Origin: CAYJRW01 sp964372865
GTDB taxonomy: Bacteria; Patescibacteriota; Minisyncoccia; Minisyncoccales; 2-12-FULL-40-12
Assembly (NCBI GenBank): GCA_964372865.1
Contig: CAYJRW010000004.1
Span: forward strand, 1-30,897
Direction: 5' to 3'
Length of the DNA: 30,897 nucleotides
Shown: piece by piece, positions 15,863 through 21,854 of the stretch
How the letters are laid out: each line of letters begins with the position of its first letter
Position numbering within the stretch: position 1 is the stretch's first letter
Position numbers and translations under genes: made by a program
The notes under the pieces: generated by a model
Database searches by the model: none
Seen by the model: only the letters and a program-made list of their open reading frames with translations
What the model was told of the DNA's origin: nothing

Positions 15863-16347
15863 TTTGGGGCACTAAAGATTATTTTTCGGGCGTATTTATT
15901 TCTAAAATTAAATTTTACTTTAATAACTGGGTTTGGCAAAATACTTTTTACTCTATCTGCCCATTCTATGGCAATGATGTTTTGGGGGTCAGAAATAATT
16001 TTTTTAAACCCCAAGTTCAAAATCTCTTTTGGCGATTTAATGCGGTAACAATCAATATGATAAAATGTTTTAAATTTTTTTATTTTGAATTTAGAATTTG
16101 TTTCGGATTTAGAATTTCGGATTTCGAATTTTCTCATAATAACGAAGGTCGGGCTTAAAATCTTTCCTTTAATCCCCAGGCCTTTGGCAAAGCCCTGCAA
16201 GAAGGTGGTTTTGCCTGAGCCCAATTCCCCTTCCATGGCCAAAACTAGGCATTTTTTCCTTTGCTTTGTTCCTAAAATTTTTTGGGCAAATTCTTTTCCG
16301 AGTTTTTTTGTTTGAGGGGTGCTCTTTGTTAAAAAGTAGTTGACCAT
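15859..16347 (-). CDS. tsaE: tRNA threonylcarbamoyladenosine biosynthesis ATPase TsaE
   Basis: TsaE is the small ATPase that, with TsaB and TsaD, makes the t6A modification at position 37 of ANN-decoding tRNAs. Starting at ATG 16347 the protein is 162 residues (the frame stays open upstream but that part is not family-like). Walker A is GELGSGKTTFLQ near residue 45, followed by LSPTFVI, then FYHIDCYRI and AIEWADRV, all diagnostic. Between LSPTFVI and FYHIDCYRI an extra stretch RKFEIRNSKSETNSKFKIKK is present where relatives have a short turn; it is encoded by short AT-rich direct repeats and looks like an inserted element. It is divergent from pilB across 48 bp and followed by the Wzy gene, whose promoter overlaps its 3' end. 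Confidence 0.9.
   Translation of the reverse strand: MVNYFLTKSTPQTKKLGKEFAQKILGTKQRKKCLVLAMEGELGSGKTTFLQGFAKGLGIKGKILSPTFVIMRKFEIRNSKSETNSKFKIKKFKTFYHIDCYRIKSPKEILNLGFKKIISDPQNIIAIEWADRVKSILPNPVIKVKFNFRNKYARKIIFSAPN
16080..16135. repeat. AT-rich direct-repeat block inside tsaE
   Basis: On the minus strand the block contains AAATCCGAAA twice and AAATTCTAAAT twice within about 50 nt, interleaved, and is translated in frame as EIRNSKSETNSKFK. The repeats interrupt a short turn between two conserved TsaE strands. The same flavour of peptide (KIKNQK, SKIKNAK) occurs in RpoC. This suggests a dispersed repeat family able to enter coding sequence in frame. Confidence 0.55.
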
Positions 16348-16372
16348 TTCTTTACAATAATATAATGTAAAG
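16340..16372. promoter_or_regulatory. Divergent tsaE/pilB control region with palindrome
   Basis: CTTTACA (16350-16356) is mirrored by TGTAAAG (16366-16372) around nine A/T bases, a 23-bp dyad of operator type. For pilB a TATAAT lies at 16361-16366 with TTGACC at 16340-16345 (15-bp spacing, short), placing the start near 16373. The dyad therefore overlaps the pilB -10. Which protein would bind is unknown. Confidence 0.45.
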
Positions 16373-16395
16373 TAATTTATTCTATTTATTGTACC

Positions 16396-17679
16396 ATGAT
16401 TAGAGAAAAAATTACCGGTGAGGTGCAAATTGCTGAGATAAGCGTTGGAAACATTGCTGAGTTTGCAAAAAAAATTGAGCAATTTTTAACTGCTTCAGCC
16501 ACTGAGCTTTTGGGTGTTATCCTGGCAGGAACTATTTCTCTTGACGCTTCTGACATTCATTTAGAACCCGAAGAAGAAAAAGCAAAGCTCAGGGTAAGAA
16601 TTGACGGAATTTTGCATGATGTAATGGCCCTGGAACCCAAAACCTACCAGCAGCTAGTTTCCAGAACCAAGCTTCTTTCCGGAATAAAATTAAATATAAC
16701 TGACCGGCCCCAAGACGGCAGATTTACCATTTTACTGCAAAAAACAATTATTGAAATACGCTCTTCAACCCTGCCTGCCGAATACGGCGAAGCGATTGTC
16801 TTGCGAATTTTAAACCCGAAAAGTTTGATTGAAATAGAGGCCCTGGGCTTGAGGCCGGACTTGATAGAGATGTTCAGCCACGAGATTAAAAAACCGAACG
16901 GCATGATTATTGTTACGGGCCCTACTGGCTCTGGAAAAACTACCACTCTTTATGCTGTTTTGAAGAGAATAAATAAGCCAGAAATTAAAATCATCACGAT
17001 TGAAGACCCTGTGGAGTATCATTTGGAAGGGTTGTCCCAAACGCAGGTTGATGCCTCAAAAGGATACACTTTTTCTTCAGGCCTTCGCTCAATCGTTCGA
17101 CAGGACCCTGATGTGGTTTTGGTAGGGGAAATAAGGGATATAGAAACTGCTGAAATCGCCATGCAGGCAGCCCTAACAGGGCATTTGGTTTTCTCAACTT
17201 TGCACACCAATGATGCAGCAGGGGCCGTAGCGCGTCTGGTTGATTTGGGAGTAAGGCCTGTTTCAATAGCACCTGCAATCAATATGGTAGTTGCTCAACG
17301 GCTTCCGAGAAAAGTGTGCAAAAAGTGTGTTAAATTTGTAGCGCCATCTGCTGAGGATTTGGCAAAGATAAAAAAGGGTCTGGCAAGTGTTAAAAAAGAT
17401 GTTTTGCCCAAAGAATTTTTTGACAAGAAATTTAAGATACCTCTATCCAAAGAGTGTGAGACATGTAATTTCACCGGTTATCGAGGCAGAGTTGGGGTCT
17501 ATGAAACATTTTTGGTTGACGACGAAATGGAGAGATTTATTTTGAAGTCCCCTTCGATTGTTGACATGCGAGACCTGGCAATAAAAAAAGGAATGGTTCT
17601 AATGCATCAGGACGGGTTGATAAAAGTTTTGCAAGGAATAACCACCATTAAAGAAGTAGAAAGGGTGACGGGGGAATAA
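16396..17679 (+). CDS. pilB: Type IV pilus / type II secretion assembly ATPase (PilB/GspE family)
   Basis: A 427-residue hexameric motor of the GspE/PilB family, which powers pilin assembly at the inner membrane. It starts almost directly with the N2-type domain (DASDIHLEPEEEKAKLRVRIDG); the usual ~150-residue N-terminal MshEN-like domain is absent. Then come Walker A GPTGSGKTTT near residue 175, the Asp box TIEDPVEYH, Walker B VVLVGEIRDIETAEIA near 243, and the His box LVFSTLHTNDA. The zinc site is CKKC ... CETC. These tell an assembly ATPase from the retraction ATPase PilT, which lacks the tetra-Cys site. comEA follows downstream, pointing to a pilus-based DNA uptake function. The 118-nt inverted repeat begins 7 nt after the stop. 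Confidence 0.92.
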   Translation: MIREKITGEVQIAEISVGNIAEFAKKIEQFLTASATELLGVILAGTISLDASDIHLEPEEEKAKLRVRIDGILHDVMALEPKTYQQLVSRTKLLSGIKLNITDRPQDGRFTILLQKTIIEIRSSTLPAEYGEAIVLRILNPKSLIEIEALGLRPDLIEMFSHEIKKPNGMIIVTGPTGSGKTTTLYAVLKRINKPEIKIITIEDPVEYHLEGLSQTQVDASKGYTFSSGLRSIVRQDPDVVLVGEIRDIETAEIAMQAALTGHLVFSTLHTNDAAGAVARLVDLGVRPVSIAPAINMVVAQRLPRKVCKKCVKFVAPSAEDLAKIKKGLASVKKDVLPKEFFDKKFKIPLSKECETCNFTGYRGRVGVYETFLVDDEMERFILKSPSIVDMRDLAIKKGMVLMHQDGLIKVLQGITTIKEVERVTGE

Positions 17680-17685
17680 TAACAA

Positions 17686-17803
17686 CCCCAAAGATGAGGG
17701 CCACTTGGTTTTAGGAACGCAAAGTTTAGAGTCTCTCTGAGGAGCGGCTCAGCCTAAGCCCAGCCGTCCATCTAAGAAAAATTCCTGGCCCTCATCTTTG
17801 GGG
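17686..17803. ncRNA. 118-nt element with perfect 18-bp terminal inverted repeats
   Basis: The 18-mer starting CCCCAAAGATGAGG at 17686-17703 is perfectly complementary to 17786-17803. Inside, GGAA/TTCC, TTTAGA/TCTAAG and either CTGAG/CTCAG or CGGCT/AGCCG could pair, giving a long, rod-like RNA with a branched tip on either strand. There is no U-tract on the plus side, so it is not a standard terminator. No flanking target-site duplication is seen, which argues against but does not exclude a MITE. It is not recognised as SRP RNA, tmRNA or RNase P RNA. Its right arm supplies the possible -35 of comEA. Confidence 0.5.
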
Positions 17804-17827
17804 CTGTGCCATATCTTTTAGTATAAT
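17798..17827 (+). promoter_or_regulatory. Promoter of comEA
   Basis: TATAAT at 17822-17827 lies just 5 nt before the ATG at 17833. A weak -35 (TTGGGG, 17798-17803, 18-bp spacer) is formed by the right arm of the inverted repeat. The transcript would be leaderless. Confidence 0.5.
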
Positions 17828-17832
17828 ATATT

Positions 17833-18434
17833 ATGAAAATTTTGTCAAGAGCTGTATTTTTGCCGCTTTTCTTGTTCTGGGTCGGCGCAGCTGCTGCGGA
17901 AAAAATAGATATCAATACTGCTTCTTACGAAAAGCTGCAAGACATAATTTGGGTTGGTCCTGTTATTGCCCAAAGAATAATAGACGCGAGGCCTTTTTAC
18001 TCTNNNNNNNNNNNNNNNNNNNNNNNNNNNNNNNNNNNNNNNNNNNNNNNNNNNNNNNNNNNNNNNNNNNNNNNNNNNNNNNNNNNNNNNNNNNNNNNNN
18101 NNNCCAAAGAATAATAGACGCGAGGCCTTTTTACTCTTTGGATGACTTGACCCGAGTGCAAGGCATTGGGTCAAAAACCTTAGAAGACATCAAAAACCAA
18201 GGACTGGCATGGGTTGACCCGGTTTTGCAGCCGCCTAAAATAGAAAGGGGAGAAGCAGTTGCTGAAAGCGGATTGGCGGCAGCTGCAGACCCAATCAGAC
18301 AAGAATACTCTGGCCTCCAAGCCAGAAAGCCATTCCAGGTTTTTCTAATAGCTTTGGTTCTGGCCGTTTTTTCCGGGGCAACAATTTTGCTGATTAAAAA
18401 TAAGGTTAAAAACATTAATAATAAGGGTGTATGA
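17833..18434 (+). CDS. comEA: ComEA-like helix-hairpin-helix DNA-binding protein, interrupted by a false assembly gap
   Basis: ComEA proteins bind incoming DNA at the cell surface during transformation. The N-terminus is a signal sequence (FLPLFLFWVGAAAAE), followed directly by KIDINTASYEKLQDI, the hallmark HhH start, and IIDARPFYS. After 100 N the same 34 bp is read again, then LDDLTRVQGIGSKTLEDIK. Removing the N run and one 34-bp copy restores one 155-residue frame with both HhH motifs. A second hydrophobic segment (FLIALVLAVFSGATILLI) near the C-terminus is followed by a basic tail, so the mature protein may be anchored at its C-terminus. The stop overlaps the yebC ATG (ATGA). With pilB just upstream, a DNA-uptake role is a reasonable inference. 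Confidence 0.85.
18004..18103. other. Scaffold gap of exactly 100 N, flanked by a duplicated 34-bp sequence
   Basis: Bases 17970-18003 and 18104-18137 are identical. The natural explanation is two contigs whose ends overlap by 34 bp but were joined with a default 100-N spacer. True distance is probably zero: the sequence from 18138 follows directly after 18003, in frame within comEA. Confidence 0.92.
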
Positions 18435-18988
18435 GCGGGCATTCACATTCAAAGACAATAAAAAGAGTTAAAGAAGCGGGCGATAAAAAGAGAAGTAAGA
18501 TTTTTTCGAAAATGGCCAGATTAATTTCGGTTGCGGCAAAACAGGGAGGTCCGAATCCAAACGCCAATCCTAAATTGCGCCTGGCTATTGAAACGGCCCG
18601 GGAAATGAACGTCCCAAAAGATAACATTGAAAGGGCTGTCAAGCGAGGTGCCGGTGAGATTTCTGGCGAAAAGCTGGAAGAAGTGTTGTTTGAGGCCTAT
18701 GGCCCAAGAGGCGTAGCTATATTAATTGAGGGAATTACTGACAATAAAAACAGGGCCTTGGCAGAGGTAAAACAGGTTCTTTTGCAAAATGGTGGGAAAT
18801 TGGTTGGGGAAGGGGGGGTCAAATGGATGTTTGAGCGAAAATTAGAAAGTACCGGCTCTTTGGAGTGGAAGCCAAAGCAAGAAATTGAGGTTGATGAGGA
18901 AACAAAAACGGCCTTACAAAGACTTTTTGAAGCCCTAGACGATTTAGACAGCGTCCAAGAGATTTACGCTAACATCAATTTTCCGTGA
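18431..18988 (+). CDS. yebC: YebC/PmpR family protein, short form
   Basis: YebC-family proteins were long annotated as transcription regulators; recent work on bacterial YebC paralogues ties them to relief of ribosome stalling at proline stretches. The N-terminus MSGHSHSKTIKRVKEAGDKK and the run ARLISVAAKQGGPNPNANP are diagnostic, as are MNVPKDNIERAVKRG and YGPRGVAILIE. Family members are about 240 residues; this one is 185, having lost much of the region after WMFERK before closing with IYANINFP. A 6-bp hairpin TTCCGT-GAA-ACGGAA spans the stop codon (18981-18995). The start overlaps the comEA stop, so co-translation is likely. Confidence 0.92.
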   Translation: MSGHSHSKTIKRVKEAGDKKRSKIFSKMARLISVAAKQGGPNPNANPKLRLAIETAREMNVPKDNIERAVKRGAGEISGEKLEEVLFEAYGPRGVAILIEGITDNKNRALAEVKQVLLQNGGKLVGEGGVKWMFERKLESTGSLEWKPKQEIEVDEETKTALQRLFEALDDLDSVQEIYANINFP

Positions 18989-19038
18989 AACGGAAACGCC
19001 GATAATGAAGAGAGTAAAATTCTCTTTAAACATAAAAA

Positions 19039-19332
19039 ATGGCTAAAGAAATAGAGACGAGAAAAAAAGCAGTTAAAGAATTGGCAGGGCAGGGCTGGAT
19101 AACATGGTATCCTGCGAAAGTTCGCTTTAAACAAAACGACATTTTTGGAATTATTGATTTACAGGCCTTAAAGGGAAAAAAGTTGAGGCATATTCAATTG
19201 ACGACTCTAGCCAACGTTGCCAGGCAGCGAAAGAAGATTTTGAGTTTCTTTAGGAAAAGAAGGGTTAAGCTGCCGATAGAAATTTGGTACTGGTTAAAAA
19301 AGCAGAAAAAATTTAAGAAAGAAAGGATTTAG
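19039..19332 (+). CDS. Small conserved-looking protein, PD-(D/E)XK-nuclease-like fold suspected
   Basis: A 97-residue basic protein. The pattern helix, GWITWYPAKVRFKQNDIFG, then IIDLQALKGKKLRHIQLTT, then a helix and a final VKLPIEIWYWLK strand follows the core order of restriction-endonuclease-like (PD-(D/E)XK or VRR-NUC/resolvase-like) folds. The Asp in NDIFGIIDL could be the metal-binding residue, but the expected ExK strand reads QLTT, so catalysis is doubtful. The tail is very lysine-rich. It stands alone after yebC with a 50-nt gap. The family call is a tentative reading of motif order, not a recognised homology. Confidence 0.55.
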   Translation: MAKEIETRKKAVKELAGQGWITWYPAKVRFKQNDIFGIIDLQALKGKKLRHIQLTTLANVARQRKKILSFFRKRRVKLPIEIWYWLKKQKKFKKERI

Positions 19333-19384
19333 GAGGTTTGCTGAAGTCTTCTTAATCCTACCTGCTCAACCGCTGCTTGCGGGC

Positions 19385-19412
19385 TTGACAAGCATTTTTG
19401 AGAGGTTATACT
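19385..19412 (+). promoter_or_regulatory. Promoter upstream of the small ORFs and PBP gene
   Basis: TTGACA (19385-19390), 16-bp spacer, TATACT (19407-19412). The start would fall near 19419, exactly at a 9-codon ATG frame beginning at 19420, 7 nt after the -10. Confidence 0.65.
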
Positions 19413-19419
19413 AATCCGT

Positions 19420-19449
19420 ATGAGAATCAAAGGTCGGCCAACTGAATAG
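19420..19449 (+). CDS. Possible leaderless 9-codon mini-ORF
   Basis: ATG to TAG encoding MRIKGRPTE. It is listed only because its ATG coincides with the predicted transcription start and the -10-to-ATG spacing (7 nt) matches the leaderless pattern of dnaA and comEA in this window. There is no other evidence of translation. It could be a leader peptide for the terminator 145 nt downstream. Confidence 0.2.
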   Translation: MRIKGRPTE

Positions 19450-19469
19450 CTATTAAGTAAAAATAAAAT

Positions 19470-19580
19470 ATGATTTTCGAAGACAAGCTTTTGACCGCCA
19501 TTATAAACCAGCACGAAGAAGGGGAAGAAAAACCAGAAGAAGAAACGCCAGAAGAGAAAGAAGAGGAGGTTATTGAGTAA
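19470..19580 (+). CDS. Small acidic protein of unknown function (36 aa)
   Basis: The frame starts MIFEDKLLTAIINQHEEGEE and continues with a Glu/Pro/Lys-rich tail to VIE. The first half could form an amphipathic helix; the rest is probably disordered. It lies 58 nt after a strong promoter and ends 14 nt before a terminator, so it occupies a complete miniature transcription unit. No Shine-Dalgarno is present. It is too short to judge by homology here. Confidence 0.4.
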   Translation: MIFEDKLLTAIINQHEEGEEKPEEETPEEKEEEVIE

Positions 19581-19594
19581 GGGATTTGCAAATT

Positions 19595-19640
19595 GCCCTC
19601 AAGTGTTGTAAAATGCAGCACGTGAGGGCGATTTTTGTTT
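19595..19640 (+). terminator. Intrinsic terminator overlapping the PBP start codon
   Basis: GCCCTCA (19595-19601) pairs with TGAGGGC (19623-19629); after one A-G mismatch GTGTTG (19603-19608) pairs with CAGCAC (19616-19621, one G-U). Thirteen pairs close a 7-nt loop TAAAATG and are followed by GATTTTTGTTTT. This is the strongest terminator-like hairpin in the window. The ATG at 19613 begins in its loop and the alternative GTG 19622 is in its 3' arm. Confidence 0.75.
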
Positions 19641-21481
19641 TAAAATTTTTAGGCCTTTCTTTTAGCATCTTAATTGTCGGGGTTTTATTTTTGTTTGTGT
19701 ATTACGCCAAGGATTTGCCGAGGCCTGAGAAGTTTATTGAAAGGCAGCTTGCTCAGTCAACAAAAATTTTTGACAGGTCAGGTCAGGTTCTTTTATATGA
19801 AGTGTACGGCGAAGAAAAAAGAACTTTCAAGCCCCTGTCTGAAATGCCGGAATATTTAGTCAAGGCCGTTATTGCCTCAGAAGACATTGATTTTTACAGA
19901 CACTTTGGGATTGATTTCAAAAGCATGGCGCGCTCGGCCCTCATCAACCTTAAAATAGGGCGCCCTGTTTATGGGGGGTCAACAATATCGCAACAATTAA
20001 TCCGCTCAACATTTTTAACCCTGGAAAAGACGCCAAAAAGGAAAATCCGGGAAATAATTTTAACTTTAGAGCTTGAAAGGCGTTATCCCAAAGACCAAAT
20101 TTTGGAGTGGTACTTAAACCAGGTTCCTTTTGGCCAGAACAGTTACGGGGCGGAAGCTGCCTCTGAGACATATTTCCAAAAGTCGGTTTTAGAAATATCT
20201 CTGGCTGAGTCAGCTACTTTAGCTGCCTTGATTCAAGCGCCAAGCTATCTTTCGCCTCACGGAGAACACAAAGAAGAACTCTTGAGCAGAAAAAATGTGG
20301 TCTTGGACAGAATGGTTAAAGCCGGCTTCATATCTTATGGCGAGGCACAAGAGACAAAAGAAGAAGAATTACATTTTGCAAAAATTTTACAGCCAATAAA
20401 AGCCCCCCATTTTACTCTCTGGGTCAGGGAATATTTGGAAGAAAAATACGGCGATCTGCTTCGCGAAAAAGGGCTGAGAGTTTTTACTTCTTTGAACTGG
20501 GAGCTGCAACAATTGGCAGAAAAAGCTGTTTTTGACTACTCTCAAAGAAACACGGGTTTTGGAGCTCATAATGCAGCCCTGACCGCAATTGATCCTCGGT
20601 CGGGTGAGGTCTTAGCCATGGTCGGTTCAAAAAACTGGTTTGCCGAACCTTATCCTGAAAACTGTGTCCCGGGGGAAAATTGTTTGTTTGACCCCTATCC
20701 TAATGTAGCACTCCTCAAGAGACAGCCAGGCTCCGCCTTTAAACCATTTGTTTACGCAACTGCTTTCCAGAAAGGTTACGATGACAACCACGTGGTCCTT
20801 GACGAGGAAACAAACTTTGGTTTGTGGGGAGGCAAGCCCTATATCCCTCAAAACTATGACGGCAGATTTCGGGGGCCTGTAACTTTAAGGCAGGCTCTGG
20901 CACAGTCCCTGAATGTGCCTTCGGTAAAAGTTTTGGCACATTTGGCAGGACTTTCAGACTCTATACAAACGGCCAAAAATTTCGGCATTACCACTTTGAC
21001 CGAACCTGCTTCTTTTTATGGCCTGGCACTTGTTTTGGGAGGGGGGGAAGTTAAATTGCTTGATATGGTCTCTGCCTACGGGGTCTTTGCCACAGAAGGG
21101 GTATATGTGCCACCTGTAAACATTTTAAAGGTTGAGGATTCTGAGGGCAATATTATTGAAGAAAACAAAAAAACCCAAAAGAGGGTTATCGAAAGGGCGT
21201 CTTCTCAGCTAATCACTGATATTCTCTCAGACAATGAAGCAAGAAGCCCTATTTTTGGGCTAAGGTCTCCAATGTACTTTGAGAATTATAAGGTAGCTGC
21301 CAAGACCGGCACCACTCAGGATTTTAAAGACGGCTGGATTTTGGGTTATACGCCTTCAGTTGTAGCAGGTGTCTGGGTCGGCAATAACGACAATACGCCA
21401 ATGTTTAGAGAACCAGGCATTGTGTTAGCTGGCCCAATTTGGCGAACTTTTATGGAGGGTGCTCTGGCAAAAATACGCTAG
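19613..21481 (+). CDS. Class A penicillin-binding protein (PBP1A-type glycosyltransferase/transpeptidase)
   Basis: A bifunctional peptidoglycan synthase. A short cytoplasmic start and one membrane anchor (about residues 5-33) lead to the glycosyltransferase domain with EDIDFYRHFGIDFKSMARS and GGSTISQQLIRSTFL. The transpeptidase domain has the SxxK nucleophile in PGSAFKPF (near residue 373), SLN as the SxN motif, and KTGTTQDFKDGW (near 563). It ends soon after WRTFMEGAL, without the C-terminal extension of many PBPs. The start is uncertain: ATG 19613 gives 622 residues, GTG 19622 gives 619; an upstream in-frame TTG 19586 is unlikely. Whichever is used, the start is buried in the terminator hairpin. 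The stop overlaps the convergent response regulator by 4 bp. Confidence 0.93.
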   Translation: MQHVRAIFVLKFLGLSFSILIVGVLFLFVYYAKDLPRPEKFIERQLAQSTKIFDRSGQVLLYEVYGEEKRTFKPLSEMPEYLVKAVIASEDIDFYRHFGIDFKSMARSALINLKIGRPVYGGSTISQQLIRSTFLTLEKTPKRKIREIILTLELERRYPKDQILEWYLNQVPFGQNSYGAEAASETYFQKSVLEISLAESATLAALIQAPSYLSPHGEHKEELLSRKNVVLDRMVKAGFISYGEAQETKEEELHFAKILQPIKAPHFTLWVREYLEEKYGDLLREKGLRVFTSLNWELQQLAEKAVFDYSQRNTGFGAHNAALTAIDPRSGEVLAMVGSKNWFAEPYPENCVPGENCLFDPYPNVALLKRQPGSAFKPFVYATAFQKGYDDNHVVLDEETNFGLWGGKPYIPQNYDGRFRGPVTLRQALAQSLNVPSVKVLAHLAGLSDSIQTAKNFGITTLTEPASFYGLALVLGGGEVKLLDMVSAYGVFATEGVYVPPVNILKVEDSEGNIIEENKKTQKRVIERASSQLITDILSDNEARSPIFGLRSPMYFENYKVAAKTGTTQDFKDGWILGYTPSVVAGVWVGNNDNTPMFREPGIVLAGPIWRTFMEGALAKIR

Positions 21482-21852
21482 ACCCCTCGCCCAACATACG
21501 GCGTAATTTCTTCTATTAGTTCTTTTGGCGTATATTGCGTCTTAATCAAGTAGGCTTTGACTCCCAGCCCAAGAGCTTCTTTTTTTGTTTTGGTGTCATC
21601 ATAATTTGAAATAACAACAACAGGGATGTCAGCGGCAATTCCAGTTTCTTTTGCTTTTTTTAAAAAGTCAATCCCGTTTGTTCTGGGCAATAAAATGTCC
21701 AATAAGATTAAGTCGGGCTTTTGCTTTTTTAAGTAGTCCAGCGCCTCTTCTGAGGAAAAGACCAAATCAACCTTAAAACCGACTTCTTTAAGTTTATCCT
21801 GGTACATTTCTCCCAGCATTTTCTCATCTTCTACCACCAAAATCTTTTCCAT
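21478..21852 (-). CDS. Single-domain response regulator (CheY-like receiver)
   Basis: A 124-residue receiver domain with no output domain. Conserved positions are the acidic pair E8/D9, the phospho-acceptor D52 in LILLDILLP, the switch Ser82 in VVVISNYDD, and Lys104 in AYLIKTQ. It probably signals by protein-protein contact, as CheY or Spo0F do; no partner histidine kinase lies in the window. It is 2 nt downstream of dnaN, so it is likely co-transcribed with dnaA-dnaN. Its stop overlaps that of the PBP gene on the other strand (CTAG). Confidence 0.92.
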   Translation of the reverse strand: MEKILVVEDEKMLGEMYQDKLKEVGFKVDLVFSSEEALDYLKKQKPDLILLDILLPRTNGIDFLKKAKETGIAADIPVVVISNYDDTKTKKEALGLGVKAYLIKTQYTPKELIEEITPYVGRGV

Positions 21853-21854
21853 GA

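Noticed and set aside
16348..16482. N-terminal extension of TsaE
   Set aside because: It would overlap the pilB start on the other strand and has no family similarity; ATG 16347 gives a normal-length TsaE.
17680..17832. SRP RNA, tmRNA or RNase P RNA in the pilB-comEA gap
   Set aside because: The signature words of these RNAs (for example the GGAAGGAAGCAGCC-type SRP loop or GAGGAAAGTCC of RNase P) are absent.
18981..19026. Terminator after yebC
   Set aside because: TTCCGT-GAA-ACGGAA and AAGAGA/TCTCTT form small stems, but neither has a T-run after it.
19333..19384. tRNA or other RNA gene between the small nuclease-like gene and the PBP
   Set aside because: Small inverted repeats (GAAG-T-CTTC, AGG/CCT) do not make a cloverleaf or a T-tailed hairpin.
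19586..19612. TTG start for the PBP gene
   Set aside because: It adds residues unlike a PBP N-terminus and lies before the terminator hairpin without a ribosome-binding site.
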